From Methylocystis sp. ATCC 49242 (lineage in GTDB: Bacteria; Pseudomonadota; Alphaproteobacteria; Rhizobiales; Beijerinckiaceae), in NCBI RefSeq assembly GCF_000188155.2, contig NZ_KE124774.1, forward strand, positions 1,028,736-1,092,735: a stretch of DNA of 64,000 nt, written 5' to 3'. The number at the start of each line of letters is the position of its first letter. Position 1 is the first letter of the stretch. The translations under genes were made by a program, and so were the position numbers. Below the pieces are notes generated by a model, which was not told where the DNA came from, ran no database searches, and was given only the letters and a program-made list of their open reading frames with translations. Below are positions 45,990-55,977 of this stretch, piece after piece.

Positions 45990-47648
45990 TCAGAGCGACG
46001 CCGTGGACGATCCCGCCGGCCACATTTCGCGGGCGCGCTCGCGCAGCACATATTTGCGGATCTTGCCGGTCGAGGTTTTCGGCAGCTCGCAGAACACGAT
46101 GTGACGCGGGCATTTGAAATGCGCGAGATGGGTGCGCGACCAGGCGATCAACTCGTCGGCGGTCGCCTCCGCGCCCGCCTTCAGCTCCACGAAGGCGCAG
46201 GGCGTCTCTCCCCACTTGTCATCCGGCGCGGCGACGACGGCGGCGGCGCTCACCTTCGGGTGCTTGAAGAGAACGTCCTCGACCTCGATCGAAGAGATGT
46301 TCTCGCCGCCGGAAATGATGATGTCCTTGGAACGGTCCTTGAGCTGGATATAGCCGTCCGGATGCATGACGCCGAGATCGCCCGAATGGAACCAGCCGCC
46401 GTGGAAGGCATTCTCGGAGGCGGAGGGGTTCTTGAGATAGCCCTTCATGACGATGTTGCCGCGGAACATCACCTCGCCCATCGTGGCGCCGTCGCGCGGC
46501 ACCGGTTGCATCGTTTCGGGGTCGATCACGTCGATCGCGTCCAGAACCTGATATCGCACGCCCTGGCGCGCCTTCATCTGCGCCTGCCCCGCGTCATCGA
46601 GTTCGTCCCAAGCCTCCTGCCACTCGTTGACCGCGGCGGGACCGTAAGTTTCGGTGAGGCCGTAAAGATGCGTGACCTCGAACCCCGCCGCCTTCATGGC
46701 GGCCAGCACGGCCTGCGGCGGCGGCGCGGCGGCGGTGAAGAATCGCGCGGTCACCGACAGCGGCTTCTTTTCCGATTCGCTCGCGCCCAGGAGCGTCGAC
46801 ATCACGATCGGCGCTCCGCACAGATGCGTGACGCCATGTTCCGCCATCAACTCATACATGTGCCCCGCCCGGACCTGCCGCAGACAGACATGCGTGCCGG
46901 CGGCGACAGACAGCGACCAGGGGAAGCACCAGCCGTTGCAGTGGAACATCGGCAGGGTCCACAGATAGACCGGATGCTGGCCCATATTGCCGGTGAGCAC
47001 ATTGCCGAGCGCCAGCAGATAGGCGCCGCGATGATGATAGACGACGCCCTTGGGGTCCCCGGTCGTGCCCGAGGTGTAATTGAGCGAAATGGCGTCCCAC
47101 TCGTCGCGTGGCGGCTTCCAGTCGTAATTGGGATCGCCCGAGAGGATGAAATCCTCATAGTCGATAGAACCCAACCGCTCGCCCGGCCCGGTATAAACCG
47201 GATCGTCGTAATCGATGATCAGGGGTTTCGTCTTTGCCAGCGCCAACGCCTCGCGGATGACGCCGGAGAATTCGCGGTCGACGATCAGCGCCCTGGCCTC
47301 GGCGTGGTCCAGCGTGAAGGCGAGTATCGCGGCGTCGAGCCGGGTGTTGAGCGTATTCAGCACCGCCCCGGTCATCGGCACGCCATAGTGGCATTCCAGC
47401 ATCGCCGGCGTATTGGCCAGCATTACGGAAACCGTGTCGCCCCGATCAATCCCGGCCTTCTCCAGCGCGCTGGCGAGGCGCCGGCTGCGCGCATAGAAGT
47501 CGCGATAGGTCCGCCGCAGATCGCCATGGACGATCGCCACCCGCTCGGGGAACACCGCCGCCGCGCGCGCCAGAAAAGTCAGCGGCGTGAGCGGCTGGAA
47601 ATTGGCGGGGTTGCGGTCGAGATCGCGGTCATAGGCGGAGGCGGTCAT
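45990..47648 (-). CDS. Acyl-CoA synthetase (AMP-binding, medium/long chain or DmdB-like)
   Basis: ATG 47648 gives 552 residues, the normal length; a longer frame has no ribosome site. It has the adenylation motifs YTSGTTGDPKGVVYHHRGAY near residue 195, LYGLTETYG, the hinge GDLGVMHPDGYIQLKDRSKD, and the closing KTSTGKIRKYVLRE with the catalytic lysine. It activates a carboxylate with ATP to an acyl-adenylate, then to acyl-CoA. The family includes 3-methylmercaptopropionyl-CoA ligase (DmdB) and fatty-acid ligases; substrate cannot be read from sequence alone. Confidence 0.9.
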   Translation of the reverse strand: MTASAYDRDLDRNPANFQPLTPLTFLARAAAVFPERVAIVHGDLRRTYRDFYARSRRLASALEKAGIDRGDTVSVMLANTPAMLECHYGVPMTGAVLNTLNTRLDAAILAFTLDHAEARALIVDREFSGVIREALALAKTKPLIIDYDDPVYTGPGERLGSIDYEDFILSGDPNYDWKPPRDEWDAISLNYTSGTTGDPKGVVYHHRGAYLLALGNVLTGNMGQHPVYLWTLPMFHCNGWCFPWSLSVAAGTHVCLRQVRAGHMYELMAEHGVTHLCGAPIVMSTLLGASESEKKPLSVTARFFTAAAPPPQAVLAAMKAAGFEVTHLYGLTETYGPAAVNEWQEAWDELDDAGQAQMKARQGVRYQVLDAIDVIDPETMQPVPRDGATMGEVMFRGNIVMKGYLKNPSASENAFHGGWFHSGDLGVMHPDGYIQLKDRSKDIIISGGENISSIEVEDVLFKHPKVSAAAVVAAPDDKWGETPCAFVELKAGAEATADELIAWSRTHLAHFKCPRHIVFCELPKTSTGKIRKYVLRERAREMWPAGSSTASL

Positions 47649-47755
47649 GAAAAATGCTCCCGGATGCGCAGAGCGACGAGCGGCAAGAGCGACGCATGCA
47701 AATTCCGGCGAACCTGCAACCCGGGCAAGTTCGCCGGCGTCCCGCGCCTCTCGCG

Positions 47756-48475
47756 TTACTCGCCGAAATCCATGTCTTTCAGGCGACCGAACACGCGGTC
47801 GGCGTCGAAATTGTCCTCGTCCTCCGCGGGCTGGGCCGGCGCCGTCGGCTTGCCGAAGACGTCCTCGGTCGTGACCGGCTCCCGGGCGCCGCTGGTCGTG
47901 ACGCTGGCGGGCATGAGCGTCTGGCCCTGCTCCTCCAGCGCCGCCGGACGGTCCTTGGCTGCGCGATTGACTTCGAAGTCGAGGTCGATTTGCGAGCACA
48001 GGCCGAGCGTCACGGGATCCATCGGCGTCAGCGCGGCGGAGTTCCAGTGCGTGCGCTCGCGAATCGCCTTCAGCGTCGCCTTGGTCGTGCCAACGAGGCG
48101 CATGATCTGCGCGTCCTTCAGCTCCGGATGGTTGCGCACCAGCCAGAGAATGGCGTTCGGCCGGTCCTGACGACGCGAGAGAGGCGTGTAGCGCGGTCCG
48201 CGCGCTTTCTTGACCTCCGGCACGACGACCTTCGAAACCGAGAGGTGCAAATGATAGTTCGGGTCGCGCTCGCCCTTGGCGATCTCGTCGCGGGTCAACT
48301 GTCCCGAGGTGATCGGATCGTGGCCGCGAATGCCCGCCGCCACTTCGCCGTCGGCGATGCCCTTCACCTCGAGCGGGTGGAGTTTGCAGAAGTCGGCGAT
48401 CTGGTCAAAGGTCAACGACGTGTTTTCGACGAGCCAGACAGCCGTCGCCTTCGGCATCAAGGGGGCGTTGCTCAT
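47756..48475 (-). CDS. trcR: TrcR-type cell-cycle transcriptional regulator (DUF1013)
   Basis: ATG 48475 with AGGAGAT upstream gives 239 residues. The conserved DUF1013 region covers nearly the whole first 190: MSNAPLMPKATAVWLVENTS, LTFDQIADFCKLHPLEVKGI, GPRYTPLSRRQDRPNAILWL, and RLVGTTKATLKAIRERTHWN. The C-terminal tail is variable and acidic. Restricted to alphaproteobacteria, where TrcR binds promoters and takes part in cell-cycle transcription. A strong taxonomic marker for this window. Confidence 0.9.
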   Translation of the reverse strand: MSNAPLMPKATAVWLVENTSLTFDQIADFCKLHPLEVKGIADGEVAAGIRGHDPITSGQLTRDEIAKGERDPNYHLHLSVSKVVVPEVKKARGPRYTPLSRRQDRPNAILWLVRNHPELKDAQIMRLVGTTKATLKAIRERTHWNSAALTPMDPVTLGLCSQIDLDFEVNRAAKDRPAALEEQGQTLMPASVTTSGAREPVTTEDVFGKPTAPAQPAEDEDNFDADRVFGRLKDMDFGE

Positions 48476-49023
48476 CTTGCGAAATCTCCTTGGATCGCGG
48501 GCATGGAGGGAGCGTCCGGCGCCGCGCTCTCTCGCGCCGGCGACCCATGAGGGCGAACCGTCCATGATGGGGATACTCGCCTATATACGCTCCATCCGCC
48601 CAAAGCGCAATCAAACTGCTTCAAATTCCGGACCGTCCCGGCCGGGGCCTTGACGCCCGTTCCGCCCAGAAAACCGGAGAGGCGGCCTGTAAGCCGCCCC
48701 GACAAAAAGTTCCGGGCGCTGGCCAGACGCGACCTTCAGCCCCGCTTCGACAGAGCCGAGCCGGGCCTCTCCTTCGATCGCCGCCGCCAGATCGCGGCTA
48801 CGCCGGTCGGCGGGGTCTTTTCGCGCGCCGCGCCGGCGAGGAAGCTGTCCCTTGTTTCGGAAATGGAACGGGAAGGCCCGGAAATGGATTCCGGCCTCTG
48901 TTTTCCTATCAGCGCAGAAAGTCCTAATCGAAACGACATCGCTAACTCCAATAGAGCGTCTTGCGATGTTGCTTTTAAGCGGCATTAACCGCGAAAGACG
49001 TGTGAGGGCGCACACGCGCGCCC
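48476..49023. other. Gene-free region upstream of trcR
   Basis: Open frames here (for example 48650-48988) mirror GC-rich composition and lack ribosome sites. No supported gene; the trcR promoter should lie near 48,500-48,650. Confidence 0.5.
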
Positions 49024-50097
49024 TCACCTCTCCTCCCGCGCGTGAGCGGGGCGCATGAAGCGAAGATGCGCCGGCATCAGTTCGCCGAGCGTGTCGCTGA
49101 CCGCCTTGCCATATTTGTGGAACAGCAGGCCGAAGGCGATCAGCAACACGCCGATGCCGGAGAGCGCAAAGGGAAACAGGATCGAGTCCTTGAAGACGTC
49201 CCACGCCAGATGACCGAGATACATGGTCACGCCCACCGCGCCGAAGACCGCATAGACGCGGCGCATCAGGAACAGGGACAGGACGACGAGCCCGACATTG
49301 ATCGCGCAATACATCGCCTTTCCGAATTCGTCGCCACTGTGTTGCGCCGTCAGTCCGCCCCAGAAGGCCATCAAGCCGAAGAGGTGCAGCCAGAACGCGA
49401 AATCGCCGTTCTTCCAGCGCTTCAGATCGACGAGCCACGCGACGGCGAGAACCAGCAGCCCGAAATACATGCTGACCATCGCGCGCTGCTCCCACGAAAA
49501 CTCCGTGATCCCCATCAACCATGGCGTGAGATCCATGGACATGAACCACAGGCAGAAGGCGATGATCATCACGAGGAAGGGGAAGGGAAAGGCGATCAGC
49601 GCAAGCAGCGCGGCCGCGATCGTCCCCAGCTCCATCGGCAGCCAGCTGGATTTGATCCAGACATAGAACTCACGATAAGAATGGCCGTCGTCCACGGGGC
49701 TATGGCCCCATAACGACTGCAACGCAAAGATCGCCAGCGGCGCCATGCCGACCGCGCAGGTGACGAGCAAGCCGCCCGGGGTGCGCAGATCGCGCCGCCA
49801 GAGATAGGCGCCCGCCAGCGTGAACAGAACGGCGTAGATCACCGCCGTCGTCAGAAGCGCCTTGTCGCCCCACAGGCCGAAGGCCGTGGTCGAGAACATG
49901 CCCATGGCGCCGAGCACGATCAACGCGCCGGCGTACCAAAGCAGGTTCACGAAATCATAGCGCGGGGCCTGATGCGCCGGCGCATGAGCCGACGCACGCG
50001 CGGCCAGAAATCTCAAAAGGCGCTCGAATGTCGCTGCGTCGATGACGCCGGCCTCACGCGCGGCGGCAAGATCGTCGGTGCTGATGCGTGTTTTCAT
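49024..50097 (-). CDS. Polytopic membrane protein, DUF2157-like
   Basis: ATG 50097 with AAGGAGT upstream gives 357 residues. A soluble head of about 50 residues ([20 protein letters not shown]) precedes about ten membrane helices, for example [53 protein letters not shown] and [20 protein letters not shown]. The head resembles the start of DUF2157 proteins. Function unknown. Alone on the minus strand, divergent from purM. Confidence 0.75.
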   Translation of the reverse strand: MKTRISTDDLAAAREAGVIDAATFERLLRFLAARASAHAPAHQAPRYDFVNLLWYAGALIVLGAMGMFSTTAFGLWGDKALLTTAVIYAVLFTLAGAYLWRRDLRTPGGLLVTCAVGMAPLAIFALQSLWGHSPVDDGHSYREFYVWIKSSWLPMELGTIAAALLALIAFPFPFLVMIIAFCLWFMSMDLTPWLMGITEFSWEQRAMVSMYFGLLVLAVAWLVDLKRWKNGDFAFWLHLFGLMAFWGGLTAQHSGDEFGKAMYCAINVGLVVLSLFLMRRVYAVFGAVGVTMYLGHLAWDVFKDSILFPFALSGIGVLLIAFGLLFHKYGKAVSDTLGELMPAHLRFMRPAHAREER

Positions 50098-50256
50098 GAC
50101 GCGACTCCTTTGTCGCCGACGATCCCTACACCGGCCGTGTCGAAAAACCGTGCGCGGCCTCACATGAGCGTAACCCACAACGTCTCATTTGACAGCCGCC
50201 GTCGCTTTCGCCCATTTACCGAACACGGGCGGGGAGGCCCGACGGGAAATCTCGCA

Positions 50257-51324
50257 ATGCAAAATAATTCAAAGGGCCTCACCTATGCCGAGGCGGGCGT
50301 CGACATCGACGCGGGCAATCGGCTGGTCGACATGATCCGCCCCGCCGTGCGCGCCACGCGCCGTCCGGGCGCGGATGGTGAAATCGGCGGCTTCGGCGGC
50401 GTGTTCGACCTCAAGGCCGCGGGGTTCAGCGATCCCCTGCTGATCGCAGCCAATGACGGCGTCGGCACCAAGGTGAAGATCGCGATCGAGTCGGGCCTGC
50501 ACGGCACGATCGGAATCGATCTCGTCGCCATGTGCGTCAATGATCTCATCGTGCAAGGCGCCGAGCCGCTGTTCTTTCTCGACTACTACGCCACCGGCAA
50601 GCTCGACACGAAGGTCGCCGCCGCCGTCGTCAAGGGGATCGCCGACGGCTGCCTGATGGCCGGCTGCGCCCTGCTCGGCGGCGAGACCGCCGAAATGCCG
50701 GGCATGTATTCCAAGAGCGATTACGATCTCGCCGGTTTCGCCGTCGGCGCGGTCGAGCGCAAGGGCCTGCTGCCGCGCGACGTTTATCCGGGCGACGTGG
50801 CCTTTGGCCTGCCCTCCTCCGGCGTTCACTCCAACGGCTTCTCGCTGGTGCGACGCATCGTCGATCGCGCCGGCCTCGCCTGGAACGCGACGGCCCCCTT
50901 CGCGCCGGACATGAATCTCGCGCGCGCCCTGCTGGAGCCGACCCGCATCTATGTGAAGCCTGTGCTGGCCGCCATGAAGCGCACGCCGCACATTCGCGCG
51001 CTCGCGCACATCACCGGCGGCGGCTTCCCCGACAATCTCCCGCGCGTGCTGCCCAAGGGCCTCGGCATTTCACTCGACCTCGCGTCTTTCGATGTTCCGC
51101 GCGTTTTCCGCTGGCTCGCCAAGTCCGGCGAGGTGGCCGAAAGTGAGATGCTGCGCACCTTCAACTGCGGCATTGGAATGGTGATCATCGCCGCGGCCGA
51201 TGGCGCGAGCGAGGTCGAGGCGGCCTTGCGCGCAGTCGGCGAGCGGCCGGTGAAGATTGGCGAGATTGTCGAGCCGGAAGAAGGCCAGGAGCGCGTGATC
51301 CTGCGCGGGGCGCTGGGGTTGTGA
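50257..51324 (+). CDS. purM: Phosphoribosylformylglycinamidine cyclo-ligase (AIR synthetase)
   Basis: ATG 50257 ([20 protein letters not shown]) gives 355 residues, the usual PurM length; the in-frame ATG at 50164 adds 31 non-conserved residues. It closes FGAM to aminoimidazole ribotide with ATP in purine synthesis. The signature [10 protein letters not shown] and [42 protein letters not shown] and [14 protein letters not shown] are present. Overlaps purN by four bases, forming the purMN operon. Confidence 0.96.
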   Translation: MQNNSKGLTYAEAGVDIDAGNRLVDMIRPAVRATRRPGADGEIGGFGGVFDLKAAGFSDPLLIAANDGVGTKVKIAIESGLHGTIGIDLVAMCVNDLIVQGAEPLFFLDYYATGKLDTKVAAAVVKGIADGCLMAGCALLGGETAEMPGMYSKSDYDLAGFAVGAVERKGLLPRDVYPGDVAFGLPSSGVHSNGFSLVRRIVDRAGLAWNATAPFAPDMNLARALLEPTRIYVKPVLAAMKRTPHIRALAHITGGGFPDNLPRVLPKGLGISLDLASFDVPRVFRWLAKSGEVAESEMLRTFNCGIGMVIIAAADGASEVEAALRAVGERPVKIGEIVEPEEGQERVILRGALGL

Positions 51325-51962
51325 CACGCCTGCGCACCGCCGTTCTCATCTCCGGCCGCGGCACCAATATGGACGCGCTGATCCTGGCCGCGCGCGCGCA
51401 GGATTACCCCGCCGAAATCGCGCTCGTTCTCTCCAACCGCCCCGACGCGCCGGGGCTGGCGAAAGCGAAAGCCGCCGGGATCGCCGTCGCAGCCGTGGAC
51501 CACAAGATTTACGCGGGGCGCGAGGAATTCGAGCGCTCGCTGCAGGTGGTGCTAGAGACCTACCGGATCGACTTCATCTGTCTTGCGGGTTTCATGCGGC
51601 TGTTCACGCCATGGTTCATCAATCAATGGCGCGGGCGGATGCTCAACATTCACCCCGCCCTGCTGCCCTCCTATCGCGGCCTGCACACGCATGAACGCGC
51701 GCTTGCGGATGGCGTGAAGATCCATGGCTGCACCGTGCATTTCGTCGTGCCGGAGATGGACGAAGGCCCCATCGTCGCGCAGGCCGCGGTGCCCGTTCTC
51801 GATGGCGATACGGCGGAGACGCTCGGCGCGCGCGTCCTTTCACAGGAGCATGTCATCTACCCGCTGGCGCTGCGGCTCGTGACGTCGGGCGCCGTACGGG
51901 TGGAGGGCAATCGCGTGCTGGGGGCTCTGCCCGCGAGCGACGCTGCGCTCGTCGCGCCGTAA
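51321..51962 (+). CDS. purN: Phosphoribosylglycinamide formyltransferase
   Basis: 213 residues starting at a GTG overlapping the purM stop (GTGA). The formyl-transfer fold shows [48 protein letters not shown] and the catalytic N-H-D layout in [20 protein letters not shown] and [12 protein letters not shown]. It transfers formate from 10-formyl-THF to GAR in purine synthesis. Translationally coupled to purM. Confidence 0.96.
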   Translation: MTRLRTAVLISGRGTNMDALILAARAQDYPAEIALVLSNRPDAPGLAKAKAAGIAVAAVDHKIYAGREEFERSLQVVLETYRIDFICLAGFMRLFTPWFINQWRGRMLNIHPALLPSYRGLHTHERALADGVKIHGCTVHFVVPEMDEGPIVAQAAVPVLDGDTAETLGARVLSQEHVIYPLALRLVTSGAVRVEGNRVLGALPASDAALVAP

Positions 51963-52013
51963 GGCGTCCTCCGACGTGAAAGGGCGTTCGTCGCTGCTCA
52001 GGCCGAGCGCGGT

Positions 52014-52730
52014 CTATCTTTTCTTTCTTCCGCCAGCCGAAGCGGGCGGCGCAAGAAGATAGACTCCGCCAAACGACACATTCATGCCGCCGCATCTCTG
52101 ATTATCCGCCGCGAGCATGAAAGGCGGAAGCAAAGTCATTTCGACATGACATTCATCTTCTTCGTCGATGAAAGTGACCCGGTTCCCCGTCGGCGACGCG
52201 GAGCCGGACATTTCGCCGAGATGCGGCCCGCCCGGAGCCGCTTCTTTCGACGGATTGGCGGAAGGCCAGAAAGCCTCGCCTCGGGCGCGCAGCTTGCCGC
52301 CCCTCGCGAGCAGGGAGATGTAGTCATCGCCCTTCCGCCACTTGCCGAGCCACGAGTCGAGAGTCAGCGTCGCGGAAGGCTCGGGAAGAAGCCGGCTCTC
52401 GTGGACATAGCCGGCTGAACCAGCGCTGTCTTTCTGATTACGATAGAAAACGCAGCGATAGGCGCCGAAGGATTGACCCGCGATGACCAGATCGCCGGGA
52501 ATGAGATAGCCGCCGGATCGGCACGCGGCGCTGTCGCCCGGACAGGGAAGCGTGTCCGAAAGCAAAAAGGCCTTATCTTCGCCCGTGATTTTCGACAGGC
52601 TGTATTTGCCGCCGGTCTGGACGAAGGTTCCGTTCCGGCAATCCGGCGGAGCGGCCTGCTCCGCTCGGGTAAGGGAGCACGGAGCGATTGATGCGGCCAG
52701 CAATAAGAAAAGTCCCGAAAGATGCTTCAT
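52014..52730 (-). CDS. Secreted hypothetical protein with SH3-like stretch
   Basis: ATG 52730 gives 238 residues. The signal peptide MKHLSGLFLLLAASIAPCSL ends near residue 24. The mature protein has six or more cysteines likely paired in disulfides. A central SH3-like pattern reads IPGDLVIAGQSFGAYRCVFY and GSAGYVHESRLLP. Similar secreted proteins bind ligands or inhibit lysozyme, but no specific role can be given. Probably periplasmic. Confidence 0.7.
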   Translation of the reverse strand: MKHLSGLFLLLAASIAPCSLTRAEQAAPPDCRNGTFVQTGGKYSLSKITGEDKAFLLSDTLPCPGDSAACRSGGYLIPGDLVIAGQSFGAYRCVFYRNQKDSAGSAGYVHESRLLPEPSATLTLDSWLGKWRKGDDYISLLARGGKLRARGEAFWPSANPSKEAAPGGPHLGEMSGSASPTGNRVTFIDEEDECHVEMTLLPPFMLAADNQRCGGMNVSFGGVYLLAPPASAGGRKKR

Positions 52731-52895
52731 CACGTCTGTCCGTTGCCGAATTTGGGGGCTCGCCGAGCGGGCGGTTTTCAACGTATCGCATTGCGGCGAC
52801 GTCGGGAACGTGAGGAACCGCACAAGGCGCGGACCCTGTGTCGCACAAACATGAAACGCGCGATAACTCCCATGTCTTAATGGAACGGGATCGTC

Positions 52896-53594
52896 ATGAT
52901 CACTCTCTATTGCTTCACGCCCATCGCGGGCCTGCCCGACGCTTCGCCCTTCGTCGTCAAGGCGATGACGCTGCTCAGGATGGCGGGCCTCGACTATGTC
53001 GAAGACCGGAAGGGCTTCGCAAAGGCGCCGAAAGGCAAGCAGCCCTACATCGATGACGGCGGCGTGATCGTCGCTGACTCGACCTTCATCCGCTTTCATC
53101 TCGAAAAGACGCGCGGAATCGACTTCGACGCACATCTCACTGAGGCGCACAAAGCCGTCGGCTGGTGCGTCGAGAAAATGTGCGAGGAACATCTTTACTG
53201 GATCGTCGCGCGGCTCTTCTGGCTCGACGACACCAATTTCGAACGCGGACCCGCGAATTTCTTCAGAGGAATTCCCGCCGTGATCCGGCCTCTCGCGAAA
53301 TGGTACATGCGCCGGCGCATCGCGAAGAATTTATGGACGCAGGGAATCGGCCGACACAGCGTGGCCGAGGTCGATGTCCTTGGCGTGCGCGACATAGAGG
53401 CGCTGGCGACGCTGATCGGGGATCGGCCTTATCTGTTCGGAGAAAATCCCTGCGGCGCGGACGCGACGGTCTTCGCCTTCCTCGCCGCGATCATGGCGCC
53501 GCTGGCTGAATCCCCCATTCGCGACGCGGCGTTGGCGAAGCCAAATCTGGTCGCCTATCGCGACCGGATGATGGCGCGGTATTTCCCGAAATGA
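52896..53594 (+). CDS. Glutathione S-transferase-like protein (FAXC/metaxin type)
   Basis: 232 residues. The thioredoxin-fold N-terminus reads MITLYCFTPIAGLPDASPFV then KGKQPYIDDGGVIVADSTFI. An all-helical C-terminal domain ends with DRPYLFGENPCGADATVFAF and PNLVAYRDRMMARYFP. The C-terminal GADATVFAF pattern is typical of failed-axon-connection-type GSTs. Enzyme activity toward glutathione is not certain. Alone on the plus strand, divergent from the secreted protein. Confidence 0.88.
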   Translation: MITLYCFTPIAGLPDASPFVVKAMTLLRMAGLDYVEDRKGFAKAPKGKQPYIDDGGVIVADSTFIRFHLEKTRGIDFDAHLTEAHKAVGWCVEKMCEEHLYWIVARLFWLDDTNFERGPANFFRGIPAVIRPLAKWYMRRRIAKNLWTQGIGRHSVAEVDVLGVRDIEALATLIGDRPYLFGENPCGADATVFAFLAAIMAPLAESPIRDAALAKPNLVAYRDRMMARYFPK

Positions 53595-53596
53595 AA

Positions 53597-53618
53597 ATGG
53601 CCGGGTCGCCCCGGCCAT
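53597..53618 (+). terminator. GC-rich 9-bp hairpin after the GST gene
   Basis: ATGGCCGGG and CCCGGCCAT with loop TCGC form a perfect stem two bases after the GST stop codon. It has no T-run, so it may also be a REP-like element serving the convergent ndk. Confidence 0.45.
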
Positions 53619-53714
53619 GACACTGCTGACGTCGGGTTATCGCCCCTCGCGCTTCGAGTCCCCTCCACTGGAGCCTCGAAGCATGAGGCGGCTCTCAGTG
53701 ATTTATCGAGAGAC

Positions 53715-54137
53715 TCAGCCGACGATCTCGTTGCCCGAGAAGAACTGCGCGATTTCGACCACGGCGGTCTCCGGCGCGTCGGACCCGTGCACCGAGTTCT
53801 CGCCCACGGAAAGCGCATGCTCCTTGCGGATCGTGCCCGGCGCGGCGTTGGCCGGATTGGTTGCGCCCATCACTTCGCGATAGCGCGCGATGGCGTTCTC
53901 GCCTTCGAGCACCTGCACGACGACCGGCTCGGAGATCATGAAATCGACGAGCTCGCCGAAGAAAGGACGCTCCTTGTGGACCGCATAGAAGGTCTCGGCC
54001 TGCTCACGGGTCATGCGGATGCGCTTCTGCGCCACGATACGCAGGCCCGCGCCCTCGATCAGCGCATTGATCTTGCCGGTGAGGTTGCGCCTGGTCGCGT
54101 CGGGCTTGAGAATTGAGAAAGTGCGTTCGATCGCCAT
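53715..54137 (-). CDS. ndk: Nucleoside diphosphate kinase
   Basis: 140 residues, normal length. It transfers phosphate from ATP to NDPs through a phosphohistidine; the catalytic loop is [20 protein letters not shown] and [12 protein letters not shown], with the active His in the HGSD motif near residue 117. The start [20 protein letters not shown] is the usual conserved opening. Downstream of tpiA on the same strand, separated by about 90 bases. Confidence 0.97.
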   Translation of the reverse strand: MAIERTFSILKPDATRRNLTGKINALIEGAGLRIVAQKRIRMTREQAETFYAVHKERPFFGELVDFMISEPVVVQVLEGENAIARYREVMGATNPANAAPGTIRKEHALSVGENSVHGSDAPETAVVEIAQFFSGNEIVG

Positions 54138-54227
54138 GGCAGCGCATCGCCTCGTCTGTTGGAGTTTGGGAAAGGTTAAGCGCCGCGCTTATACCGGGGG
54201 CGCCGCGAAGCGGCAAGTCTGGGCGCC

Positions 54228-54980
54228 TTACCGATAAGCGGCGGCGATTGCCATGAAATCCTTCGCGGTCAGGCTCGCGCCGCCGACAAGCGCGCCATCG
54301 ACATTGGCGACGCCCATCAGCTCCCGCGCATTGGCGGGTTTCACCGAGCCGCCGTAGAGGATGCGCACGGTCGCGCTTTTGCCGCGGCCGAGACGCGCCT
54401 CGATGCGCTCGCGCGCGAAGGCGTGCATCTGCGCGACATCGGCGAGCGTCGGGGTCAGTCCCGTGCCGATCGCCCATACGGGCTCATAGGCGACGACGAT
54501 TTGTTCGGGCGCGTCCGCCGGCAAAGAGCCTTCGATTTGCTCGCCGACGACGCCGAGCGCGTCGCCCGCCTCCCGCTCGGCGCGCGTTTCGCCGACGCAG
54601 ATGATCGGCGTAAGCCCCGCTCGCAAGGCCGCCGCGGCCTTCGCCTGCACGATCGCGTCCGTCTCGCCATGGTCCGCGCGCCGTTCGCTGTGGCCCACGA
54701 TGACATAGGAGGCGCCGGCGTCCTTCAGCATCTCGGCTGAAATATCGCCGGTATGGGCGCCATTCTCGGCCGCATGGCAATTCTGCCCGCCGAGCCCCAG
54801 CCCGCCGCGCGAAGCGGCCTCTGCGGCCGGCGCGATCAGCGTCGCCGGCGGACAGACGATCAGCTCCGCGCGCGCCCTCAGCGCTTCATCATAGGCCGCC
54901 CCCATCGCTTTGATTTCGGCGAGCGACGCCCGCAAGCCGTTCATTTTCCAGTTTCCGGCGACGAGCGGGCGGCGGGTCAT
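54228..54980 (-). CDS. tpiA: Triose-phosphate isomerase
   Basis: ATG 54980 with ATGGAGC upstream gives 250 residues; longer in-frame starts add 33 or more residues outside the family. It interconverts DHAP and glyceraldehyde-3-phosphate. Family motifs: VAGNWKMNG, the catalytic histidine in VIVGHSERR, and the catalytic glutamate in [13 protein letters not shown]. The phosphate loop reads [12 protein letters not shown]. Divergent from the arsenic operon. Confidence 0.96.
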   Translation of the reverse strand: MTRRPLVAGNWKMNGLRASLAEIKAMGAAYDEALRARAELIVCPPATLIAPAAEAASRGGLGLGGQNCHAAENGAHTGDISAEMLKDAGASYVIVGHSERRADHGETDAIVQAKAAAALRAGLTPIICVGETRAEREAGDALGVVGEQIEGSLPADAPEQIVVAYEPVWAIGTGLTPTLADVAQMHAFARERIEARLGRGKSATVRILYGGSVKPANARELMGVANVDGALVGGASLTAKDFMAIAAAYR

Positions 54981-55086
54981 GTCAAAACGCTCCATGTAAA
55001 GAACGGGCTTTCGTAACAGAGCCTCGGGCGCAGGAGCAATGCGGCGGGCGGGCGCAGCGGTTTCTTCTGTCATAGACATGTCATAA

Positions 55087-55106
55087 ATTTCGATATATCT
55101 GGAAAT
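55087..55106. promoter_or_regulatory. Possible ArsR operator at the start of the ars operon
   Basis: ATTTC (55087-55091) and GAAAT (55102-55106) form an inverted repeat around an AT-rich core, ending one base before arsR ATG 55107. ArsR repressors bind such imperfect palindromes over the promoter. Motif resemblance only; it would leave arsR with a very short or absent leader. Confidence 0.4.
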
Positions 55107-55448
55107 ATGGAATCCGAAAACGCTCTCGCCTGTCTCGCAGCGCTCTCGCAACCGACGCGCCTCGACGCTTTTCGTCTGCTCGTGCGGCATGAGCCCGAGG
55201 GTCTGCCGGCCGGCGAACTGGCGCGCCAACTTGGCGTGCCGCAAAACACCTTATCGGCGCATCTCAACATCCTTTCGCACGCGAGGCTCGTTACGAACGC
55301 CCGAAGCGGCCGCAGCGTCGTTTATCGCGCGGAGCTCTCGCGGCTGAACGCGCTCGTCCGTTTCCTTGTGGAAGATTGTTGCGGCGGCGCGACTTGCGCG
55401 CCTGCTCGAGCGCTTTTCTCCGCCAAATGTGAAGAGACCGAAAGATGA
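55107..55448 (+). CDS. arsR: ArsR-family metalloregulatory repressor
   Basis: 113 residues, a winged helix: [40 protein letters not shown] (recognition helix), and [20 protein letters not shown] (wing). A late cysteine pair [12 protein letters not shown] near residue 90 and a further cysteine near 108 could bind arsenite in the atypical C-terminal site known from some ArsR proteins. It overlaps arsC by four bases and heads the ars operon, so it probably represses it until As(III) binds. Confidence 0.92.
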   Translation: MESENALACLAALSQPTRLDAFRLLVRHEPEGLPAGELARQLGVPQNTLSAHLNILSHARLVTNARSGRSVVYRAELSRLNALVRFLVEDCCGGATCAPARALFSAKCEETER

Positions 55449-55969
55449 GCGAAAAAATCTACAATGTGCTGTTTCTGTGCACGGGCAACAGCGCCCGGTC
55501 GATCATGGCGGAGGGGATTCTGCGCCGCGACGGCGCCGGGCGCTTCAACGCCTTTTCCGCCGGCAGCCAGCCGAAAGGGGCCGTCAACCCTTACGCGCTG
55601 ACGACGCTCGCGAGCTTCGGCTATCCGGCCGAAGGCTTCAGCTCCAAGAGTTGGGACGCCTTCGCCGGGCCCGGCGCGCCGGAGATCGATTTCGTTTTCA
55701 CCGTCTGCGACAACGCGGCGGGTGAAGCCTGCCCGGTCTGGCCGGGTCAGCCGATGACCGCGCATTGGGGCGTCGAAGACCCCGCCGCAGTGGAAGGGTC
55801 GGACATCGAGAAGCAGCGCGCCTTCGCAACCGCCTTCCGCTACCTGAAAAATCGGATCGACCAGTTCCGCGCCATCCCGCTACATCGGCTCGACAGGCTG
55901 GCGCTCGGGGCGCGGCTGCGCGAGATCGGCGACATGGAAGGCGCAACACATCCACATGTGGGAGCTTGA
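55445..55969 (+). CDS. arsC: Arsenate reductase, low-molecular-weight phosphatase type
   Basis: 174 residues. The P-loop CTGNSARSIMAEG near residue 12 carries the nucleophile cysteine, followed by the redox cysteines in DFVFTVCDNAAGEACPVW, the thioredoxin-coupled ArsC layout. It reduces arsenate to arsenite for export. It overlaps arsR by four bases; acr3 begins 9 bases after its stop. Confidence 0.93.
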   Translation: MSEKIYNVLFLCTGNSARSIMAEGILRRDGAGRFNAFSAGSQPKGAVNPYALTTLASFGYPAEGFSSKSWDAFAGPGAPEIDFVFTVCDNAAGEACPVWPGQPMTAHWGVEDPAAVEGSDIEKQRAFATAFRYLKNRIDQFRAIPLHRLDRLALGARLREIGDMEGATHPHVGA

Positions 55970-55977
55970 GTGATCAC

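Noticed and set aside
48650-48988. Open frame upstream of trcR
   Set aside because: No ribosome site, biased arginine/proline content and an equally open frame on the opposite strand.
50164-50256. Longer N-terminus for PurM
   Set aside because: The added residues are not conserved in the family, while the start at 50257 gives the normal length.
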